64,000 nt of DNA from Magnetococcales bacterium (GCA_015231175.1 JADGBZ010000008.1:21709-85708), one strand, 5' to 3'; positions 17,394-30,869 are shown, numbered from the stretch's first letter. Numbers and translations are program-made. Notes: generated from the sequence alone by a model not told the origin.

Positions 17394-20300
17394 ATGTCAC
17401 TGAGCTTTACCGAAAAACAGCGTTTGCGCAAAAATTTCGGCCGGATTCCAACAATCATTGATATTCCAGACCTGATTGCCATCCAAAAAGAGTCCTTTGC
17501 ACGGTTTCTGCAGATGAGCAACATTCCGGACAGCCGGGATGATGCAGGCCTCCATGCGGTTTTTCAGTCGGTTTTTCCCATACATGATTACGCCGGCGCC
17601 GTGACCCTGGAGTATGTCAATTTTTCTCTCGGGGAACCCAAATACGATGAAGACGAGTGCCTTGCCCGCGGCATGACCTTTTCGGCGCCGTTGAAGGTGA
17701 TCCTGCGCCTGGTGCTGTGGGAGGAAAATGAGGATACCGGCGCCAAAACGATCAAGGAGATCAAGGAACAGGATGTCTACCTGGGGGAGATCCCCCTGAT
17801 GACGGACACCGGGACTTTTATCGTCAATGGCACGGAGCGGGTAATTGTATCGCAGATGCATCGGTCGCCCGGCGTGTTTTTTGATCATGACCGAGGCAAG
17901 ACCCATAGCTCGGGCAAGTTGCTCTTTTCGTCCCGGATTATTCCCTACCGTGGCTCGTGGCTGGATTTTGAATTCGACCCCAAGGATCTGCTCTACGCCC
18001 GGATCGACAGACGCCGCAAGATGCCGGTCACGACGTTGTTGCGTGCCCTGGGTATGAATCCCGAGGAGATGCTGGCGCGGTTCTATGACACGGAACCCTT
18101 CCGGAAAAAGGGCGTTTTATGGGAGAAACGGCTCAATCCCGACCAGTTGCTGGGCAGCCGCCTCAACTACGCCATCGTGCATCCCCAAACCGGAGAGGAG
18201 ATCATCCGGGCCAAACGCAAAATCTCTGCCCGGTCCATCAAAAGACTCCAATCCGAGGGGCTGGACTGGATCCAGGTTCCTGCCGAAGATCTGGTCGGGC
18301 GTTTTCTCGCCCATAATATGCAAAATAATGCCGGTGAGTTGATCGCCGAGGCTGGGGCCGAAATCACGGAGGCGATGCTCAGCGTTTTTGAAGATAATGG
18401 TATTGAGGAGATCGTTACCCTCTTCATCGATTATGTCAACGTGGGCCCCTACCTGCGCAACACACTGGACCTTGACAAGAATTTGAGCCAGGACGAGGCC
18501 CTGATCGATATCTATCGCATGATGCGGCCTGGGGAGCCCCCCACCATCGAAGCGGCCAAAAACCTGTTCACCAATCTTTTCTTCAAGGCTGACCGCTACG
18601 ATCTCTCCACGGTGGGCCGCCTTAAGATGAACAAACGCCTCAGCCTGGAGTGCGACCTGAATATACGCATCCTGCGTAAGGAAGATATCCTCGGCGTGGT
18701 GGATATCCTTTTGAAGTTGAAGGATGGTCACGGCAAGGTGGACGATATCGACCACCTCGGAAACCGGCGGGTGCGTTCGGTGGGAGAACTCCTGGAGAAC
18801 CAGGTGCGCATCGGGTTGGTGCGGATGGAGCGGGCTATTCGTGAGCGACTCTCGTCCACAGAGCCGGAAAATTTGATGCCGCATGACGTGCTGAATTCCA
18901 AGCCGTTTTCGGCGGTGATACGCGAATTTTTTGGGTCCAGTCAGCTTTCCCAGTTCATGGATCAGACCAATCCGTTGTCTGAGATCACCCACAAACGTCG
19001 ACTGTCGGCTCTGGGACCGGGTGGTATGACCAGGGAACGGGCCGGTTTTGAAGTGCGCGACGTTCACCCGACCCACTATGGCCGTATCTGCCCGATCGAG
19101 ACGCCGGAAGGACCGAACATCGGCCTGATCAACAGCCTCTCGACCTTCGCCCGAATCAATGCCTTCGGCTTCATTGAGAGCCCTTATCGGCGGGTCGCGG
19201 ATGGCCGGGTCTCGGACGATGTCGACTACCTCTCGGCCATCGAGGAGGAAAATTTTGTCATCGCCCAGGCCAATGCGATCCTCGATCACGAAAAACGGTT
19301 CGTCAGCGATGTTGTCCAGTGTCGGCACAAGCTGGAGTTTACCATCGCCACCCCAGACCGCATCCAGTATATGGACGTCTCCCCCAAACAGATCGTTTCG
19401 GTGGCGGCGGCGCTGATTCCCTTCCTGGAAAACGATGACGCCAACCGCGCTCTGATGGGCTCCAACATGCAACGTCAGGCGGTGCCGTTGATCAAGACCG
19501 ACGCGCCGCTGGTAGGCACTGGCATGGAACCTGTCGTGGCACGGGATTCAGGCGTGACCATCGTCAGCCGTCGAAATGGGGTGGTGGAAGAGGTGGATGC
19601 CTCCCGCATCGTTATCAAGGCCGACGAAGAGCCTGGTTCCAGCGAACCGGGCGTCGATATCTACAATCTGACCAAATTTGCCCGCTCCAACCAGAATACC
19701 TGTATCAACCAGGTGCCTTTGGTCAGGGCGGGTGACCGTGTCCGCAAGGGTGACATCGTTGCCGACGGACCCAGCACCCAGTGGGGAGAGCTGGCCCTGG
19801 GACGGAACGTTCTGGTCGCCTTCATGCCGTGGAATGGCTATAACTTTGAAGACTCCATCCTGATCTCGGAACGACTGGTCCAGGATGATGTATTCACCTC
19901 GATCCATATCGATGAATTTGAAGTCATGGCCCGTGATACCAAGTTGGGGCCGGAAGAGATCACACGGGATATGCCCAATGTGGGCGAAGAGGCCCTGAGC
20001 AACCTGGATGAGTCCGGGATCATCTATGTCGGCGCCGATGTCAACGCCGGGGATATCCTGGTTGGCAAGGTGACCCCCAAAGGGGAAACGCAGCTCACCC
20101 CGGAAGAGAAGCTTCTGCGCGCCATCTTCGGCGAAAAGGCCTCTGATGTGCGAGATACCTCCCTGCGACTGCCACCGGGTATCTCCGGCACCGTGGTTAA
20201 TGTGCGGGTCTTCTCCCGGCGTGGCCTGGAGAAGGATGACCGGGCCAAACAGATCGACGAAGAAGAGATCGCCGCCTTGCGCAAGGATATGGTCGCCGAA

Positions 20301-21482
20301 CGTCGTATCATCGAAAATGATGCGGATGATCGTATCCGGCGCCTCATGCTCCACAAAGCAGTCCGCTCCGCACCCCGCTTGCAATCCGGTCATACGATCG
20401 AGGAGCATTGGCTGCGGAACGCCAGCAACCGGGATCTCCAGGATGTGCTCCTTGACGATGACGTGGTCACCCAGCAAATCGAGGGAATTCGTGCCCAGGT
20501 GCTGAAGGCGGGGCAACGTTTGCAAAAACGCTTTGAGAGCAAGGTGGAGAAGTTGGAACGAGGGGATGATCTCCCCCCGGGCGTTCTGAAGATGGTCAAG
20601 GTGTACATCGCCGTCAAACGTAAGTTGCAGCCCGGCGATAAAATGGCCGGACGTCATGGCAACAAGGGCGTCATTTCCAAAATCAATCCCGTGGAGGATA
20701 TGCCCTATCTTGAGGATGGCCAGCCGGTCGATATCGTGTTGAACCCGCTGGGTGTGCCCTCGCGCATGAATGTGGGACAGATATTGGAGACCCATCTGGG
20801 CTGGGCCGCCAAAGGCCTGGGAAAGAAAATTGGCAAGCTTCTGGAAAAATGCCGCCAGGGAGAGTCTGTCGAAAATTTGCGCAACTACTTGCTGACCATC
20901 TACAACCATGAAGATCAAGCCACTCCCTTGAACGAGTTGACCGATGCGGAAATTCTGAATCTGTCCGACAACCTCAAGGAGGGCGTCCCGGCAGCGACCC
21001 CCGTGTTTGACGGCGCCCGCGAAGAGGAGATCGTCAGTTGGCTAGAACAGGCGGGTTTGCCCCCCTCCGGCCAGGTGCGCCTCGTGGATGGACGGACGGG
21101 AGATTATTTCGACAGGCCGGTGACTGTCGGCTACATCTACATCCTCAAACTCCACCACCTGGTCGACGACAAGATCCACGCCCGATCCATTGGACCCTAC
21201 TCCCTGGTGACCCAGCAACCTCTGGGGGGCAAGGCCCAATTCGGTGGACAGAGGTTTGGCGAGATGGAAGTCTGGGCCCTGGAGGCTTATGGCGCCTCCT
21301 ACACCCTGCAGGAAATGTTGACGGTCAAGTCCGATGACGTGGCTGGACGCACCAAGATATACGAGTCCATCGTCAAGGGTGATGATACGTTTGAGGCGGG
21401 AATTCCTGAATCCTTCAACGTCCTGGTCAAGGAGTTGCAGTCTCTTGCCCTGGATGTTTCACTGGTAAGGACCCCGGAATGA
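17394..21482 (+). CDS. rpoB: RNA polymerase subunit beta
   Basis: 1362 aa, full length. The N-terminus is [19 protein letters not shown]. The rifampicin-binding region near residues 515-560 reads [22 protein letters not shown] with wild-type residues at the common resistance positions (Ser, Gln, Asp, His, Arg). The active-site [19 protein letters not shown] and C-terminal [50 protein letters not shown] regions are intact. The ATG at 17394 follows AGAGGAAA. rpoC begins 76 bp later. Confidence 0.98.
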   Translation: MSLSFTEKQRLRKNFGRIPTIIDIPDLIAIQKESFARFLQMSNIPDSRDDAGLHAVFQSVFPIHDYAGAVTLEYVNFSLGEPKYDEDECLARGMTFSAPLKVILRLVLWEENEDTGAKTIKEIKEQDVYLGEIPLMTDTGTFIVNGTERVIVSQMHRSPGVFFDHDRGKTHSSGKLLFSSRIIPYRGSWLDFEFDPKDLLYARIDRRRKMPVTTLLRALGMNPEEMLARFYDTEPFRKKGVLWEKRLNPDQLLGSRLNYAIVHPQTGEEIIRAKRKISARSIKRLQSEGLDWIQVPAEDLVGRFLAHNMQNNAGELIAEAGAEITEAMLSVFEDNGIEEIVTLFIDYVNVGPYLRNTLDLDKNLSQDEALIDIYRMMRPGEPPTIEAAKNLFTNLFFKADRYDLSTVGRLKMNKRLSLECDLNIRILRKEDILGVVDILLKLKDGHGKVDDIDHLGNRRVRSVGELLENQVRIGLVRMERAIRERLSSTEPENLMPHDVLNSKPFSAVIREFFGSSQLSQFMDQTNPLSEITHKRRLSALGPGGMTRERAGFEVRDVHPTHYGRICPIETPEGPNIGLINSLSTFARINAFGFIESPYRRVADGRVSDDVDYLSAIEEENFVIAQANAILDHEKRFVSDVVQCRHKLEFTIATPDRIQYMDVSPKQIVSVAAALIPFLENDDANRALMGSNMQRQAVPLIKTDAPLVGTGMEPVVARDSGVTIVSRRNGVVEEVDASRIVIKADEEPGSSEPGVDIYNLTKFARSNQNTCINQVPLVRAGDRVRKGDIVADGPSTQWGELALGRNVLVAFMPWNGYNFEDSILISERLVQDDVFTSIHIDEFEVMARDTKLGPEEITRDMPNVGEEALSNLDESGIIYVGADVNAGDILVGKVTPKGETQLTPEEKLLRAIFGEKASDVRDTSLRLPPGISGTVVNVRVFSRRGLEKDDRAKQIDEEEIAALRKDMVAERRIIENDADDRIRRLMLHKAVRSAPRLQSGHTIEEHWLRNASNRDLQDVLLDDDVVTQQIEGIRAQVLKAGQRLQKRFESKVEKLERGDDLPPGVLKMVKVYIAVKRKLQPGDKMAGRHGNKGVISKINPVEDMPYLEDGQPVDIVLNPLGVPSRMNVGQILETHLGWAAKGLGKKIGKLLEKCRQGESVENLRNYLLTIYNHEDQATPLNELTDAEILNLSDNLKEGVPAATPVFDGAREEEIVSWLEQAGLPPSGQVRLVDGRTGDYFDRPVTVGYIYILKLHHLVDDKIHARSIGPYSLVTQQPLGGKAQFGGQRFGEMEVWALEAYGASYTLQEMLTVKSDDVAGRTKIYESIVKGDDTFEAGIPESFNVLVKELQSLALDVSLVRTPE

Positions 21483-21558
21483 CCATCGTTCTCCCCCTTG
21501 GCCACGGCGTGGCCGTGGGGGGAGGGGTGGATCCGCGCAGATCGACCGGAGGCGTCAA

Positions 21559-24500
21559 TTGAATCAAAATCTGTTCAAACTTTTTTCCCGGCCAGTGTTG
21601 GGTCAGAGTTTTGATGGGATCAAAATATCCATCGCGTCGCCAGAGAAGATCCGCTCCTGGTCGTTTGGGGAGGTCAAGAAACCCGAGACCATCAACTACC
21701 GGACCTTCAAACCGGAACGGGATGGGCTTTTTTGTGCTAAAATATTTGGTCCGGTCAAGGATTATGAGTGCCTCTGCGGCAAGTACAAACGCCTGAAACA
21801 TCGGGGCGTGGTGTGCGAAAAGTGTGGCGTCGAGGTCATTCAGTCCAAGGTTCGCCGCGAGCGCATGGGGCATATCGAACTGGCGTCGCCCGTGGCCCAC
21901 ATCTGGTTCCTGAAATCCCTGCCCAGTCGTATCGGCCTGCTCCTGGATATGACCCTCAAGGATTTGGAGCGGGTTCTCTATTTTGAAAATTTTGTCGTCC
22001 TCGAACCCGGCATGACCCCCTTGAAAAAAGGTGACCTGCTCACAGAGGATCGATTCGGTCAGATGCAGGATGAGTATGGCGACGAGTTTACAGCTGGGAT
22101 TGGCGCCGAAGCCATTCGGGAGATGCTCTCCCGGTTGAATGTCGAAGAGGATATCATCCGGTTGCGGGATGAACTGGCGGCGACCAATTCGGAAGCGCGG
22201 CGGAAAAAAATTGTCAAGCGCCTGCACACCCTGGAGGCGTTCCAGGAGTCTGGGAACCGTCCGGAGTGGATGATCCTGGAGACCATTCCGGTGATACCGC
22301 CAGAGTTGCGACCCCTGGTGCCCCTGGATGGCGGTCGTTTTGCGACCTCCGATTTGAATGATCTCTACCGGCGGGTGATCAATCGCAACAATCGGCTCAA
22401 ACGACTGTTCGAGTTGAAGGCTCCCGATATCATTATTCGCAATGAAAAGCGGATGTTGCAGGAGTCCGTGGATGCCTTGTTCGACAATGGCCGGCGGGGG
22501 CGGGTCATCACTGGAACCAACAAGCGACCGCTCAAATCCCTTTCGGAGATGTTGAAAGGAAAACAAGGTCGCTTCCGCCTGAATCTGCTTGGCAAGCGGG
22601 TGGACTATTCGGGGCGGTCGGTGATCGTGGTGGGGCCGGATCTCAAGCTGCATGAGTGCGGCCTGCCGAAAAAAATGGCGTTGGAGTTGTTCAAGCCCTT
22701 CATCTACAACCGGCTGGAAGAGCGCGGGTTGGCCACCACCATCAAGGCGGCCAAGCGCATGGTGGAGAAAGAAAAGAGCGAGGTGTGGGATATTCTCGAA
22801 GAGGTGATCCGCGAACACCCCGTCATGCTCAACCGGGCGCCGACGCTGCACCGGCTCGGCATCCAGGCGTTTGAGCCGAAATTGATCGAGGGGAAGGCCA
22901 TTCAGCTGCATCCTCTGGTGTGTACGGCTTTCAATGCCGACTTTGACGGGGACCAGATGGCCGTGCATGTTCCGCTCTCCATCGAGGCTCAGATCGAAGC
23001 GCGCGTCCTGATGATGTCGACGAACAACATTCTCTCGCCCGCTAACGGTAAACCAATCATCGTGCCGACCCAGGATATCATTCTGGGCTTGTATTACATG
23101 ACCTCGGAACGGTTGAACGTGTTGGGAGAGGGGATGATCTTCTCCTCACCCCTGGAGGTTCGCCAGGCCTACGACTCTGGTGCGGTCGGCCTGCACGCCT
23201 CCATCACCTGCCGGTTTCGGGGGACGCGGCAGAAGGCCACGGTGGGCCGCATTTTGTTGACGGAAATTTTCCCTGAACAGATTCCTTTCGATCTGATCAA
23301 TCGGCTTATGACCAAAAAAGAGGTCGCCAAACTGATTGATGTGGTCTACCGCAACTGTGGCACCAAAGAGACGGTCATCTTTGCTGACCGTCTGATGACC
23401 GTGGGTTTCAGTTTTGCTGCCCGGGCCGGCATCTCGTTCGGCAAGGATGACATGGTGATTCCCAAAAGCAAGCGGGCTTTGGTGGAGGACTCTCAGGAGA
23501 AGGTCAAGGAGATCGAGCGCCAGTACATCGAAGGCTTGATCACCGAAGGTGAAAAATACAACAAGGTGATCGATATCTGGTCCCACTGCACGGAGCGGGT
23601 TGCCGACGAAATGATGAAGGGGATTTCGTCGGAGAGCATGGAGGAGGGGCGCGAGCAGTTGTCGTTCAACTCCATTTTCATGATGGCGAACTCCGGGGCC
23701 AGAGGTTCGGCGGCCCAAATCCGGCAGTTGGCCGGGATGCGCGGTTTGATGGCCAAACCATCCGGCGAAATCATTGAAGCCCCCATCACGGCGAACTTTC
23801 GCGAAGGGTTGACGATGCTGCAGTACTTCATCTCGACCCATGGCGCACGCAAAGGTCTTGCCGACACGGCCCTCAAGACGGCCAACTCTGGGTACTTGAC
23901 GCGGCGGTTGGTGGATGTGGCCCAGGATTGCATCGTGCGGGAAGAAGATTGTGGTACCTCGGAGGGGTTGACGGCCACGGCCCTCCTGGAAGGGAACGAT
24001 GTGGTGGAGTCCCTGGCGGATCGTGTGTTGGGACGCACCCCGCTGGAAGATGTGGTGGATCCGATTACGGACGAAAAGCTGGCTGAGTGCGGCAGAATCC
24101 TTGACGAGGACGATGTGGAGCGGATCGAAAACTCCAACGTGGAGAGCATCAAGATTCGTTCGCCCCTGACCTGCGCAACGGAACGGGGCGTTTGCGTCAA
24201 GTGCTACGGACGCGATCTAGCGCGGGGTACCAAGGTCACCATCGGTGAGGCCGTCGGTGTCATCGCGGCGCAGAGCATCGGTGAACCGGGAACCCAATTG
24301 ACCATGCGTACCTTCCACATTGGTGGTACGGCTTCACGGAAGGTGGAGCAATCCTCTCTGGATTCGCTGCATGGCGGCGTGGCCCGTTTTCACAATCTCA
24401 CAACGGTGCAGGACCGAAATGGACGGTATGTGGTGCTCTCCCGCAATGGCGAGGTCTCCATCCATGAGGTACGCTCCGTGGATGGTGTCGAAAGTGGCGG

Positions 24501-25719
24501 TGAAGCCATGATATCTGAGTTGGAACTGGGCCGGGAACGGGAACGGCATCGTGTTCCGTATGGCTGTCGTTTGATGGTGGGTGATGGTCAACGTGTTGAA
24601 AAGGGCCATACTTTTGCCGAATGGGATCCCTTCTCCTCGCCGATCATCACGGAAATCGAGGGTATCATCAAGTTTGGCGATCTGGTGGAAAACCACACCC
24701 TGCGGGAGACGATCGACGAAACGACGGGATTGAGTTCCCGTGAGGTGACGGACTGGAAGAGTCAGGGGCGCAAGACCGACATGCGACCACGCCTGACCCT
24801 GAAACATCCGGAGTCCGGTGAAACCCTGGTGATGCCCAACGGTGCGGAGGTGCGTTATTTCCTGCCGGTCGGTGCGGTGATCATGGCCATGGAAGGGGAT
24901 CATGTCCTGGCCGGTGACATCATTGCCAAGGTTCCTCGTCAGACATCCAAGACTCGTGATATCACGGGCGGTTTGCCACGGGTGGTTGAGTTGTTTGAAG
25001 CGCGCAAGCCCAAAGAGTACGCGATCATCTCCGAGAATGAGGGGGTGGTTTCGTTCGGCAAGGATCTCAAGGGCAAACGCCGCGTCATTGTGACGGCAGA
25101 GGTGGGGGAACCCCGGGAGTACATGCTGCCTAAAGGGAAACAGTTGGCTGTCAATGAAGGTGATTATGTTCGGCGTGGCGAACCACTGATGGAAGGTTCT
25201 CCTGTGCCCCAGGATATCCTTAAGATTTTGGGGCTGGAGGAGCTGTGCCGCTTCATGGTGAACGAGATCCAAGAGGTTTATCGACTGCAAGGCGTGCGCA
25301 TCAACGACAAACACATCGAGGTGATCGTGCGCCAGATGTTGCAAAAAGTGGCCATCGTCGATCCGGGAGACACCACCTTTGTAGCCGGTGAATCGGTTGA
25401 GAAGAGTGAGTTCGATCGAGAAAATCTCAAGGCACTGGCCCATTCGGGACGGATCGCGACATCGTTCCCGTTGTTGTTGGGTATCACCAAAGCCTCGTTG
25501 TCGACGCCGTCGTTCATATCGGCGGCCTCTTTCCAAGAGACGACGCGGGTCTTGACGGAGGCATCCATCTCGGGTCGAGCAGATACCTTGAACGGCTTGA
25601 AGGAGAACGTCATTGTTGGACGGTTGATCCCAGCCGGGACGGGGCGCGCTGCTGGTCTTATGAAAGTTATGCAGCCTGATTCGAACAAAGAAGGCGGGAG
25701 CCAGGTCGGCAAGGGTTGA
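21559..25719 (+). CDS. rpoC: RNA polymerase subunit beta'
   Basis: 1386 aa, full length. The first zinc site is [20 protein letters not shown] near residue 73. The catalytic Mg-binding NADFDGD motif lies near residue 458, and a second Cys cluster ([13 protein letters not shown]) near 873. The start appears to be TTG at 21559, 6 bp after GGAGG, because no ATG or GTG precedes the conserved N-terminus [11 protein letters not shown]. The last ~60 residues reach [14 protein letters not shown], so it is not truncated. Confidence 0.98.
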   Translation: MNQNLFKLFSRPVLGQSFDGIKISIASPEKIRSWSFGEVKKPETINYRTFKPERDGLFCAKIFGPVKDYECLCGKYKRLKHRGVVCEKCGVEVIQSKVRRERMGHIELASPVAHIWFLKSLPSRIGLLLDMTLKDLERVLYFENFVVLEPGMTPLKKGDLLTEDRFGQMQDEYGDEFTAGIGAEAIREMLSRLNVEEDIIRLRDELAATNSEARRKKIVKRLHTLEAFQESGNRPEWMILETIPVIPPELRPLVPLDGGRFATSDLNDLYRRVINRNNRLKRLFELKAPDIIIRNEKRMLQESVDALFDNGRRGRVITGTNKRPLKSLSEMLKGKQGRFRLNLLGKRVDYSGRSVIVVGPDLKLHECGLPKKMALELFKPFIYNRLEERGLATTIKAAKRMVEKEKSEVWDILEEVIREHPVMLNRAPTLHRLGIQAFEPKLIEGKAIQLHPLVCTAFNADFDGDQMAVHVPLSIEAQIEARVLMMSTNNILSPANGKPIIVPTQDIILGLYYMTSERLNVLGEGMIFSSPLEVRQAYDSGAVGLHASITCRFRGTRQKATVGRILLTEIFPEQIPFDLINRLMTKKEVAKLIDVVYRNCGTKETVIFADRLMTVGFSFAARAGISFGKDDMVIPKSKRALVEDSQEKVKEIERQYIEGLITEGEKYNKVIDIWSHCTERVADEMMKGISSESMEEGREQLSFNSIFMMANSGARGSAAQIRQLAGMRGLMAKPSGEIIEAPITANFREGLTMLQYFISTHGARKGLADTALKTANSGYLTRRLVDVAQDCIVREEDCGTSEGLTATALLEGNDVVESLADRVLGRTPLEDVVDPITDEKLAECGRILDEDDVERIENSNVESIKIRSPLTCATERGVCVKCYGRDLARGTKVTIGEAVGVIAAQSIGEPGTQLTMRTFHIGGTASRKVEQSSLDSLHGGVARFHNLTTVQDRNGRYVVLSRNGEVSIHEVRSVDGVESGGEAMISELELGRERERHRVPYGCRLMVGDGQRVEKGHTFAEWDPFSSPIITEIEGIIKFGDLVENHTLRETIDETTGLSSREVTDWKSQGRKTDMRPRLTLKHPESGETLVMPNGAEVRYFLPVGAVIMAMEGDHVLAGDIIAKVPRQTSKTRDITGGLPRVVELFEARKPKEYAIISENEGVVSFGKDLKGKRRVIVTAEVGEPREYMLPKGKQLAVNEGDYVRRGEPLMEGSPVPQDILKILGLEELCRFMVNEIQEVYRLQGVRINDKHIEVIVRQMLQKVAIVDPGDTTFVAGESVEKSEFDRENLKALAHSGRIATSFPLLLGITKASLSTPSFISAASFQETTRVLTEASISGRADTLNGLKENVIVGRLIPAGTGRAAGLMKVMQPDSNKEGGSQVGKG

Positions 25720-25751
25720 AGGCGGAATTAACTATTTTTTAAAAAAGGTGG

Positions 25752-25779
25752 TTGACTTCCGTGTATAATAGCTTATCTT
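25752..25779 (+). promoter_or_regulatory. Possible promoter before rpsL
   Basis: TTGACT is followed after 16 bp by TATCTT, which fits sigma-70 spacing. A better -10 match (TATAAT at 25764) lies too close to this -35 and would need another upstream box. It is in the 120-bp rpoC-rpsL gap, where a promoter for the str genes is plausible. Confidence 0.35.
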
Positions 25780-25839
25780 CGTGAGTTCCCTGGCTCGAGG
25801 GATTTGTGGATCGTAACAAAGGTGGGAGTGACCTCAGAT

Positions 25840-26211
25840 ATGCCAACCGTCAATCAGCTGCTGCGCAATGGGCGTCGGCCACAGAGCAGGAAGAATAATG
25901 TGCCGGCCATGCAGAGTTGCCCCCAAAAACGTGGGGTATGTACGAGGGTTTACACAACGACCCCCAAGAAGCCGAACTCTGCTTTGCGTAAAGTGGCGCG
26001 TGTTCGCCTGACCAATGGCCATGAAGTGACGGCCTATATTCCTGGCGAGAGTCACAATCTGCAAGAGCATGCCGTGGTTTTGATTCGTGGTGGCCGCGTC
26101 AAGGATTTGCCAGGAGTTCGGTATCATATTCTGCGTGGCACCCTGGATACGCAAGGGGTCAAGGATCGGAAGCAGGGTCGGTCGAAGTATGGGGCGAAAA
26201 GGCCCAAGTAG
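25840..26211 (+). CDS. rpsL: 30S ribosomal protein S12
   Basis: 123 aa. It lies at the decoding centre. [12 protein letters not shown] and [22 protein letters not shown] are conserved; Lys43 and the Lys in [10 protein letters not shown]'s flank are the wild-type streptomycin-sensitive residues of other bacteria. Start at the ATG at 25840 on homology; 12 extra in-frame codons upstream are not typical. Confidence 0.97.
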   Translation: MPTVNQLLRNGRRPQSRKNNVPAMQSCPQKRGVCTRVYTTTPKKPNSALRKVARVRLTNGHEVTAYIPGESHNLQEHAVVLIRGGRVKDLPGVRYHILRGTLDTQGVKDRKQGRSKYGAKRPK

Positions 26212-26357
26212 CCCTGTGGCGATTGCAAGCGCCCATGGTTGCCCGATAGGGTCGCAGGTGGCGCGTTTGTTAAGATGAAGAGGGTGTTTGCGGGGCTGGT
26301 CAGGTGTGGAGTGGTTTGGTTTGACCGGAACAAGGCCATAGCAGGGGAGTCAACTGG

Positions 26358-26828
26358 ATGTCCAGGCGTCGTGAAGTTCCAAAAAGGGAAATCGTACCGG
26401 ACCCGGTGTATGGGGATAAACTGGTCACAAAGTTTATGAATTGCCTTATGAGAGATGGCAAGAAATCCCTTGCGGAGCGTTTGTTCTACGGTGCCCTGGA
26501 GATTGTTGGTGAGCGGGCCAAAGAGGATCCTCTGAAGGTGTTCAAGGATGCGCTGGATAATGCCCGCCCGACGGTTGAGGTTCGTTCGCGCCGAGTTGGT
26601 GGCGCCACCTACCAGGTGCCAGTCGAGGTGCGTCCAAGCCGCCGGCAAACTTTGGCGATACGTTGGCTCGTCGGTTTTGCCCGGAAACGGGGTGAGAAGA
26701 CCATGCGGGAGCGCTTGGCAGCCGAGTTGATCGAAGCGGCAGCGGGGCGCGGCGCGACAGTCAAGAAGCGGGACGATACCCACAGGATGGCTGAGGCGAA
26801 CAAGGTTTTTGCCCACTATCGGTGGTGA
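26358..26828 (+). CDS. rpsG: 30S ribosomal protein S7
   Basis: 156 aa. It nucleates assembly of the 30S head. It begins [26 protein letters not shown] and contains [26 protein letters not shown]. The last residues [12 protein letters not shown] match the short bacterial form. It lies 146 bp after rpsL, a longer gap than in most str operons, and 65 bp before fusA. Confidence 0.97.
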   Translation: MSRRREVPKREIVPDPVYGDKLVTKFMNCLMRDGKKSLAERLFYGALEIVGERAKEDPLKVFKDALDNARPTVEVRSRRVGGATYQVPVEVRPSRRQTLAIRWLVGFARKRGEKTMRERLAAELIEAAAGRGATVKKRDDTHRMAEANKVFAHYRW

Positions 26829-26893
26829 AACGGTTTGACATGGAGAGGGGTGCGCACGCATCTCCAAATTTTGTTCTTTGACAGGGGTAGGCA

Positions 26894-28972
26894 GTGGCGA
26901 GGGAAATACCACTTGCGCAGGTGCGGAATATCGGCATCATGGCGCACATTGATGCCGGCAAGACGACTGTAACGGAACGTATCCTTTACTACACCGGGCG
27001 CTCCCATAAGTTGGGTGAGGTGCATGATGGCACCGCAACCATGGACTGGATGGAGCAGGAGCAGGAGAGGGGCATCACCATCACGTCGGCTGCGACCACC
27101 TGTTTCTGGAAAGAGAACCGGATTAACATTATCGATACCCCAGGGCATGTGGATTTCACCATTGAGGTGGAGCGTTCACTCCGGGTTCTCGATGGGGCGG
27201 TTGCCGTCTTCTGCGCCGTTGGTGGTGTACAGCCGCAGTCGGAAACGGTCTGGAGACAGGCTAACCGCTACAAGGTTCCCCGGGTTGCCTTTGTCAATAA
27301 AATGGATCGCATGGGAGCGGACTTCAAGCGGGTCGTCAACATGATCCGTGACCGCCTCGGCGCGTCGGCGGTCCCTCTCCAGATTCCGATAGGTGTGGAA
27401 GAGACATTCCGGGGCATGGTCGACTTGGTCTCTCGTGAAGCCCTGCTGTTCGATGACGAGTCCCTGGGCGCCAAGTTTGTCGTAGCGCCCATCCCGCCTG
27501 ACATGCAGGAAGAGGTGGAAGAGGCGCGTCTGCTGCTGCTGGAGACAGCCCTGGAACAGGACGATGCCCTCATGGAGAAATACCTTGAGGGTGGTGAGAT
27601 ATCGCAGGAAGAGTTGACTGAATGTATCCGCAAGGCTGTTATTGCCAACAGTTTTGTGCCGATTCTTTGTGGGTCGGCCTTCAAGAATAAGGGCGTGCAG
27701 CCTTTGCTGGATTCCGTGGTCAATTATTTCCCGTCGCCCATTGACACGGTCGAAGTTCAAGGGCACAAGATGGACTCGGACGATGTACTGGTCCGCAAGC
27801 CAGACGACGCCGAACCATTTTCGGCGCTGGCCTTCAAAATCATGTCGGACCCTTTCGTGGGAACGCTGACGTTTTTCCGGGTTTATTCGGGGACATTGGC
27901 ATCCGGATCCTACGTTCTTAATTCCGTCAAGGACAAGAAGGAGCGCATTGGCCGAATTCTGCTCATGCATGCCAACAAGCGTGAAGATATTTCGGAAGTT
28001 CGCGCTGGGGACATTGCGGCGGCTGTTGGTTTGAAGTATACCACCACCGGCGATACGTTGTGTGATCCTAATAAACCGGTGGTTCTGGAACGGATGGTGT
28101 TTCCAGATCCCGTCATTCACATTGCCATTGAGCCTAAGACAAAGGCAGACCAGGAGAAGATGGGTATTGCTCTGGGACGTTTGGCCCAGGAAGATCCCTC
28201 CTTTAAGGTTCAGGTCGATCACGAGACAAACCAGACCATTATTTCCGGGATGGGTGAGTTGCACCTGGAAATTCTTGTTGATCGCATGCAGCGTGAGTTC
28301 AAGGTGGATGCCAACGTGGGTAAGCCGCAGGTGGCCTACCGGGAGACCTTGACCAAGAGTGTCGAGAGCGAAGGGCGATTTATTCGGCAGAGCGGTGGGC
28401 GCGGTCAGTTTGGGCATGTGTGGTTGCGTTTGGAGCCCAACAAGCCTGGCGCAGGTTTTGAGTTTTTAGATGAGATTCGAGGCGGTGTTGTTCCCCGCGA
28501 GTATATCCCCGCTGTGCAGAAGGGGATTGAGGAGGCACTGCGGAGTGGTGTGTTGGCCGGCTATCCGGTGGTGGATGTTCGGGTTGCGCTCTACGACGGT
28601 TCGTACCACGAGGTGGACTCTTCGGAAATGGCCTTTAAGGTGGCTGCCTCCATGGGGTTCAAGTCGGGCTGCGAAAAAGCCAGACCCGTCCTTCTGGAGC
28701 CTGTCATGGCGGTCGAGGTCGAGATGCCTGAAGAGTATATGGGCGATATCATCGGGGATCTCAACTCGCGGCGAGGGCAGATTCAGGGTATGGACTCCAT
28801 CGGCACAGCGCAGATTGTGCGGGCCATGGTTCCTCTGGCAGGCATGTTTGGGTATGCCACGGATATTCGTTCCATGACGCAGGGTCGTGCCACATATACG
28901 ATGCAGTTTGATCATTATGAGCAGGTGCCTGAGAGTGTTGCCCAAGAGATTATTGCGAAAGCTAAAGGGTAG
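26894..28972 (+). CDS. fusA: Elongation factor G
   Basis: 692 aa. This translocase GTPase drives tRNA-mRNA movement. G1 is AHIDAGKTT, the switch region has [13 protein letters not shown]3 is DTPGHVDFT and G4 is NKMDR. Domains II-V are complete ([22 protein letters not shown] in domain IV). GTG at 26894 is the start, preceded by AGGGGTAGG. No tuf follows, unlike the usual rpsL-rpsG-fusA-tuf order. Confidence 0.97.
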   Translation: MAREIPLAQVRNIGIMAHIDAGKTTVTERILYYTGRSHKLGEVHDGTATMDWMEQEQERGITITSAATTCFWKENRINIIDTPGHVDFTIEVERSLRVLDGAVAVFCAVGGVQPQSETVWRQANRYKVPRVAFVNKMDRMGADFKRVVNMIRDRLGASAVPLQIPIGVEETFRGMVDLVSREALLFDDESLGAKFVVAPIPPDMQEEVEEARLLLLETALEQDDALMEKYLEGGEISQEELTECIRKAVIANSFVPILCGSAFKNKGVQPLLDSVVNYFPSPIDTVEVQGHKMDSDDVLVRKPDDAEPFSALAFKIMSDPFVGTLTFFRVYSGTLASGSYVLNSVKDKKERIGRILLMHANKREDISEVRAGDIAAAVGLKYTTTGDTLCDPNKPVVLERMVFPDPVIHIAIEPKTKADQEKMGIALGRLAQEDPSFKVQVDHETNQTIISGMGELHLEILVDRMQREFKVDANVGKPQVAYRETLTKSVESEGRFIRQSGGRGQFGHVWLRLEPNKPGAGFEFLDEIRGGVVPREYIPAVQKGIEEALRSGVLAGYPVVDVRVALYDGSYHEVDSSEMAFKVAASMGFKSGCEKARPVLLEPVMAVEVEMPEEYMGDIIGDLNSRRGQIQGMDSIGTAQIVRAMVPLAGMFGYATDIRSMTQGRATYTMQFDHYEQVPESVAQEIIAKAKG

Positions 28973-29210
28973 AGTCGGTGCCGGGTAGAGTTCAGGGTTG
29001 TTGAGGTGGCAGGCTCCGATGGTGGGGTCGCGACCGGTTGGCGTCGGTGTAAAGATGAAATGAAGGTTCCGGCTTGTGGTGCGTTGCGGCGCTGTGGTGA
29101 GATGCGGTGGGTCGCACCGGGGTTGAGTCGATCATGGAAATGCGTTCGGTTGGTCCGCGGCGGGAAGCTGTAAGGCCAAACAACGGGGCTGTCAGGTGGA
29201 GTGAATTTGG
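28973..29210 (+). other. fusA-rpsJ spacer, tuf absent
   Basis: 238 bp without a supported gene where tuf usually sits. I see no EF-Tu remnant in any frame. It may contain the promoter or leader of the S10 operon, but no clear -35/-10 pair stands out. Confidence 0.6.
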
Positions 29211-29519
29211 ATGGAAAACCAGAAAATCCGTATTCGGTTGAAAGCGTTTGATCACCGTATACTCGATCAGTCCACGGGCGAAATTGTCCAGACGGCTCGC
29301 CGCACCGGTGCTGAGATTCGTGGGCCTATACCTTTGCCCACCAAGATCAACCGCTACACGGTGTTGCGCTCGCCGCATGTGGATAAAAAGTCCCGTGAGC
29401 AGTTTGAGATTCGGACACATAAGAGGTTGATTGATATTGTCAATCCTACACCGCAGACGGTGGATGCCTTGATGAAGCTGGATTTGGCAGCCGGTGTCAA
29501 CGTGGAGATCAAGCTGTAA
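29211..29519 (+). CDS. rpsJ: 30S ribosomal protein S10 (NusE)
   Basis: 102 aa. It is a 30S head protein that also links NusG to the ribosome in antitermination. [17 protein letters not shown] and [36 protein letters not shown] are conserved. It is the first gene of the S10 operon, 70 bp before rplC. Confidence 0.97.
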   Translation: MENQKIRIRLKAFDHRILDQSTGEIVQTARRTGAEIRGPIPLPTKINRYTVLRSPHVDKKSREQFEIRTHKRLIDIVNPTPQTVDALMKLDLAAGVNVEIKL

Positions 29520-29589
29520 AGTGGTGCTGGCGCGGACGACGCTGTGAAAGGCGTGGAATGCAAGAAGGATTTGAAGGAAGGATTTGGGG

Positions 29590-30234
29590 ATGCGCGCAGG
29601 ACTGATAGGCCGGAAGCTGGGAATGACCCAGACGTTTTCCGAACAGGGTGAGCGGTTGCCTGTGACCGTGTTGCAGATGGGTCCGTGTCCGGTGGTGGCC
29701 AAGAGAAGCCAGGAGACGGATGGCTACAATGCCGTCCAGATCGGCTTTGAGGAGAAAAAACCCAGTCGGGTCAGCAAACCTGAGAAGGGTTACTTTGCCA
29801 AAGCGAACATTCCCCCGCAACGGCTCCTGAAAGAGTTTCGGGTCGACAACCCGGAGGCCTACGAGGTTGGGCAGCAGCTCTCCGTGGATCTCTTTGCCGT
29901 CGGGCAGTTGGTTGATGTAACGGGGCGCAGTATAGGCAAGGGCTTCGCCGGGGTCATGAAGCGTTGGGGCTTCAAGGGTGGCAAGGCTTCGCATGGTGCG
30001 CACAAGGTGCATCGTTCCCCTGGTTCCATTGGCCAGCGGCAAACCCCAGGGCGGGTTATGCCGGGCAAGAAGATGGCGGGTCATATGGGTGACAGAAATG
30101 TCACAGTCCAAAGTCTGCGGGTGACGGCGGTGGATACCGAGAAAAATCTGCTGATTGTACATGGCAGCGTCCCCGGCGCGGAAGGTTCGGTGGTCCTGGT
30201 CCGGGACGCCGTCAAAGAGGGTGAGCAGAGCTGA
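29590..30234 (+). CDS. rplC: 50S ribosomal protein L3
   Basis: 214 aa. It reaches the peptidyl-transferase centre through its long loop ([38 protein letters not shown]), which includes the Gln methylated by PrmB in other species. The ATG at 29590 after GAAGGATTTGGGG is preferred to the in-frame TTG two codons upstream. rplD follows after 11 bp. Confidence 0.96.
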   Translation: MRAGLIGRKLGMTQTFSEQGERLPVTVLQMGPCPVVAKRSQETDGYNAVQIGFEEKKPSRVSKPEKGYFAKANIPPQRLLKEFRVDNPEAYEVGQQLSVDLFAVGQLVDVTGRSIGKGFAGVMKRWGFKGGKASHGAHKVHRSPGSIGQRQTPGRVMPGKKMAGHMGDRNVTVQSLRVTAVDTEKNLLIVHGSVPGAEGSVVLVRDAVKEGEQS

Positions 30235-30245
30235 AGGGCCATGCC

Positions 30246-30869
30246 ATGATTGAACATCCGCTCAAAGATGCAAACAACCAGGAATTGCGCCAACTTTCTC
30301 TGAAAGATGAGACTTTTGGGCGCCCGGTGCGAGAAGACCTTCTGGCCCGTATGGTGCAGTATCAGCTGGCCAAGCGGCGTTCCGGAAGTGCTTCCACCAA
30401 GACCCGGTCCGATGTACGCGGTGGCGGCAAGAAGCCCTATCGGCAGAAGGGGACGGGCAATGCGCGTCAGGGTACCATCCGTGCTCCCCATTACCGGACG
30501 GGTGGTGTCGTGTTTGGGCCGCATCCGCACAGCCACGCGACAAAGTTGCCCAAGCAGGTGCGTCGTTTGGCTCTGCAAACCGCCCTCTCGGTGAAGCGAC
30601 TTGATGGAGACCTGATTTTGTTGGACAAGCTGGATTTTGCCGAAATCAAGACCAAGGCGATGCGCGCCATTCTCAGCAATCTGGGGGCTGAGCGTTCCGC
30701 CTTGATCGTCATTCCCGCCGAGGACCGGAAAGTACAGGTGTCGGCTCGGAATCTTCCCGGGATTTCGGTTATTCGGGCAGAGGGGGTCAACGTTTATGAC
30801 CTGCTGCGGCACGAAAAAGTGATCATGACCGAGGCTGCGTTGAATAAAATCGAGGAGAGGCTGGCATGA
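30246..30869 (+). CDS. rplD: 50S ribosomal protein L4
   Basis: 207 aa. It lines the exit tunnel through the loop [35 protein letters not shown]. In enterobacteria it represses the S10 operon; whether it does here is not visible. Its stop overlaps the rplW start (ATGA), indicating coupled translation. Confidence 0.97.
   Translation: MIEHPLKDANNQELRQLSLKDETFGRPVREDLLARMVQYQLAKRRSGSASTKTRSDVRGGGKKPYRQKGTGNARQGTIRAPHYRTGGVVFGPHPHSHATKLPKQVRRLALQTALSVKRLDGDLILLDKLDFAEIKTKAMRAILSNLGAERSALIVIPAEDRKVQVSARNLPGISVIRAEGVNVYDLLRHEKVIMTEAALNKIEERLA

Noticed and set aside
18117..20918. Two ~450-codon minus-strand frames opposite rpoB
   Set aside because: Antisense of a highly conserved gene; composition is typical of a shadow frame.
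21427..22968. 513-codon minus-strand frame spanning the rpoB-rpoC junction
   Set aside because: Antisense to both genes with no ribosome site and no recognisable domain.
25752..25769. TTGACT and TATAAT taken as one promoter
   Set aside because: Only 6 bp separate them, so they cannot be a -35/-10 pair; an alternative -10 at 25774 is offered with low confidence.
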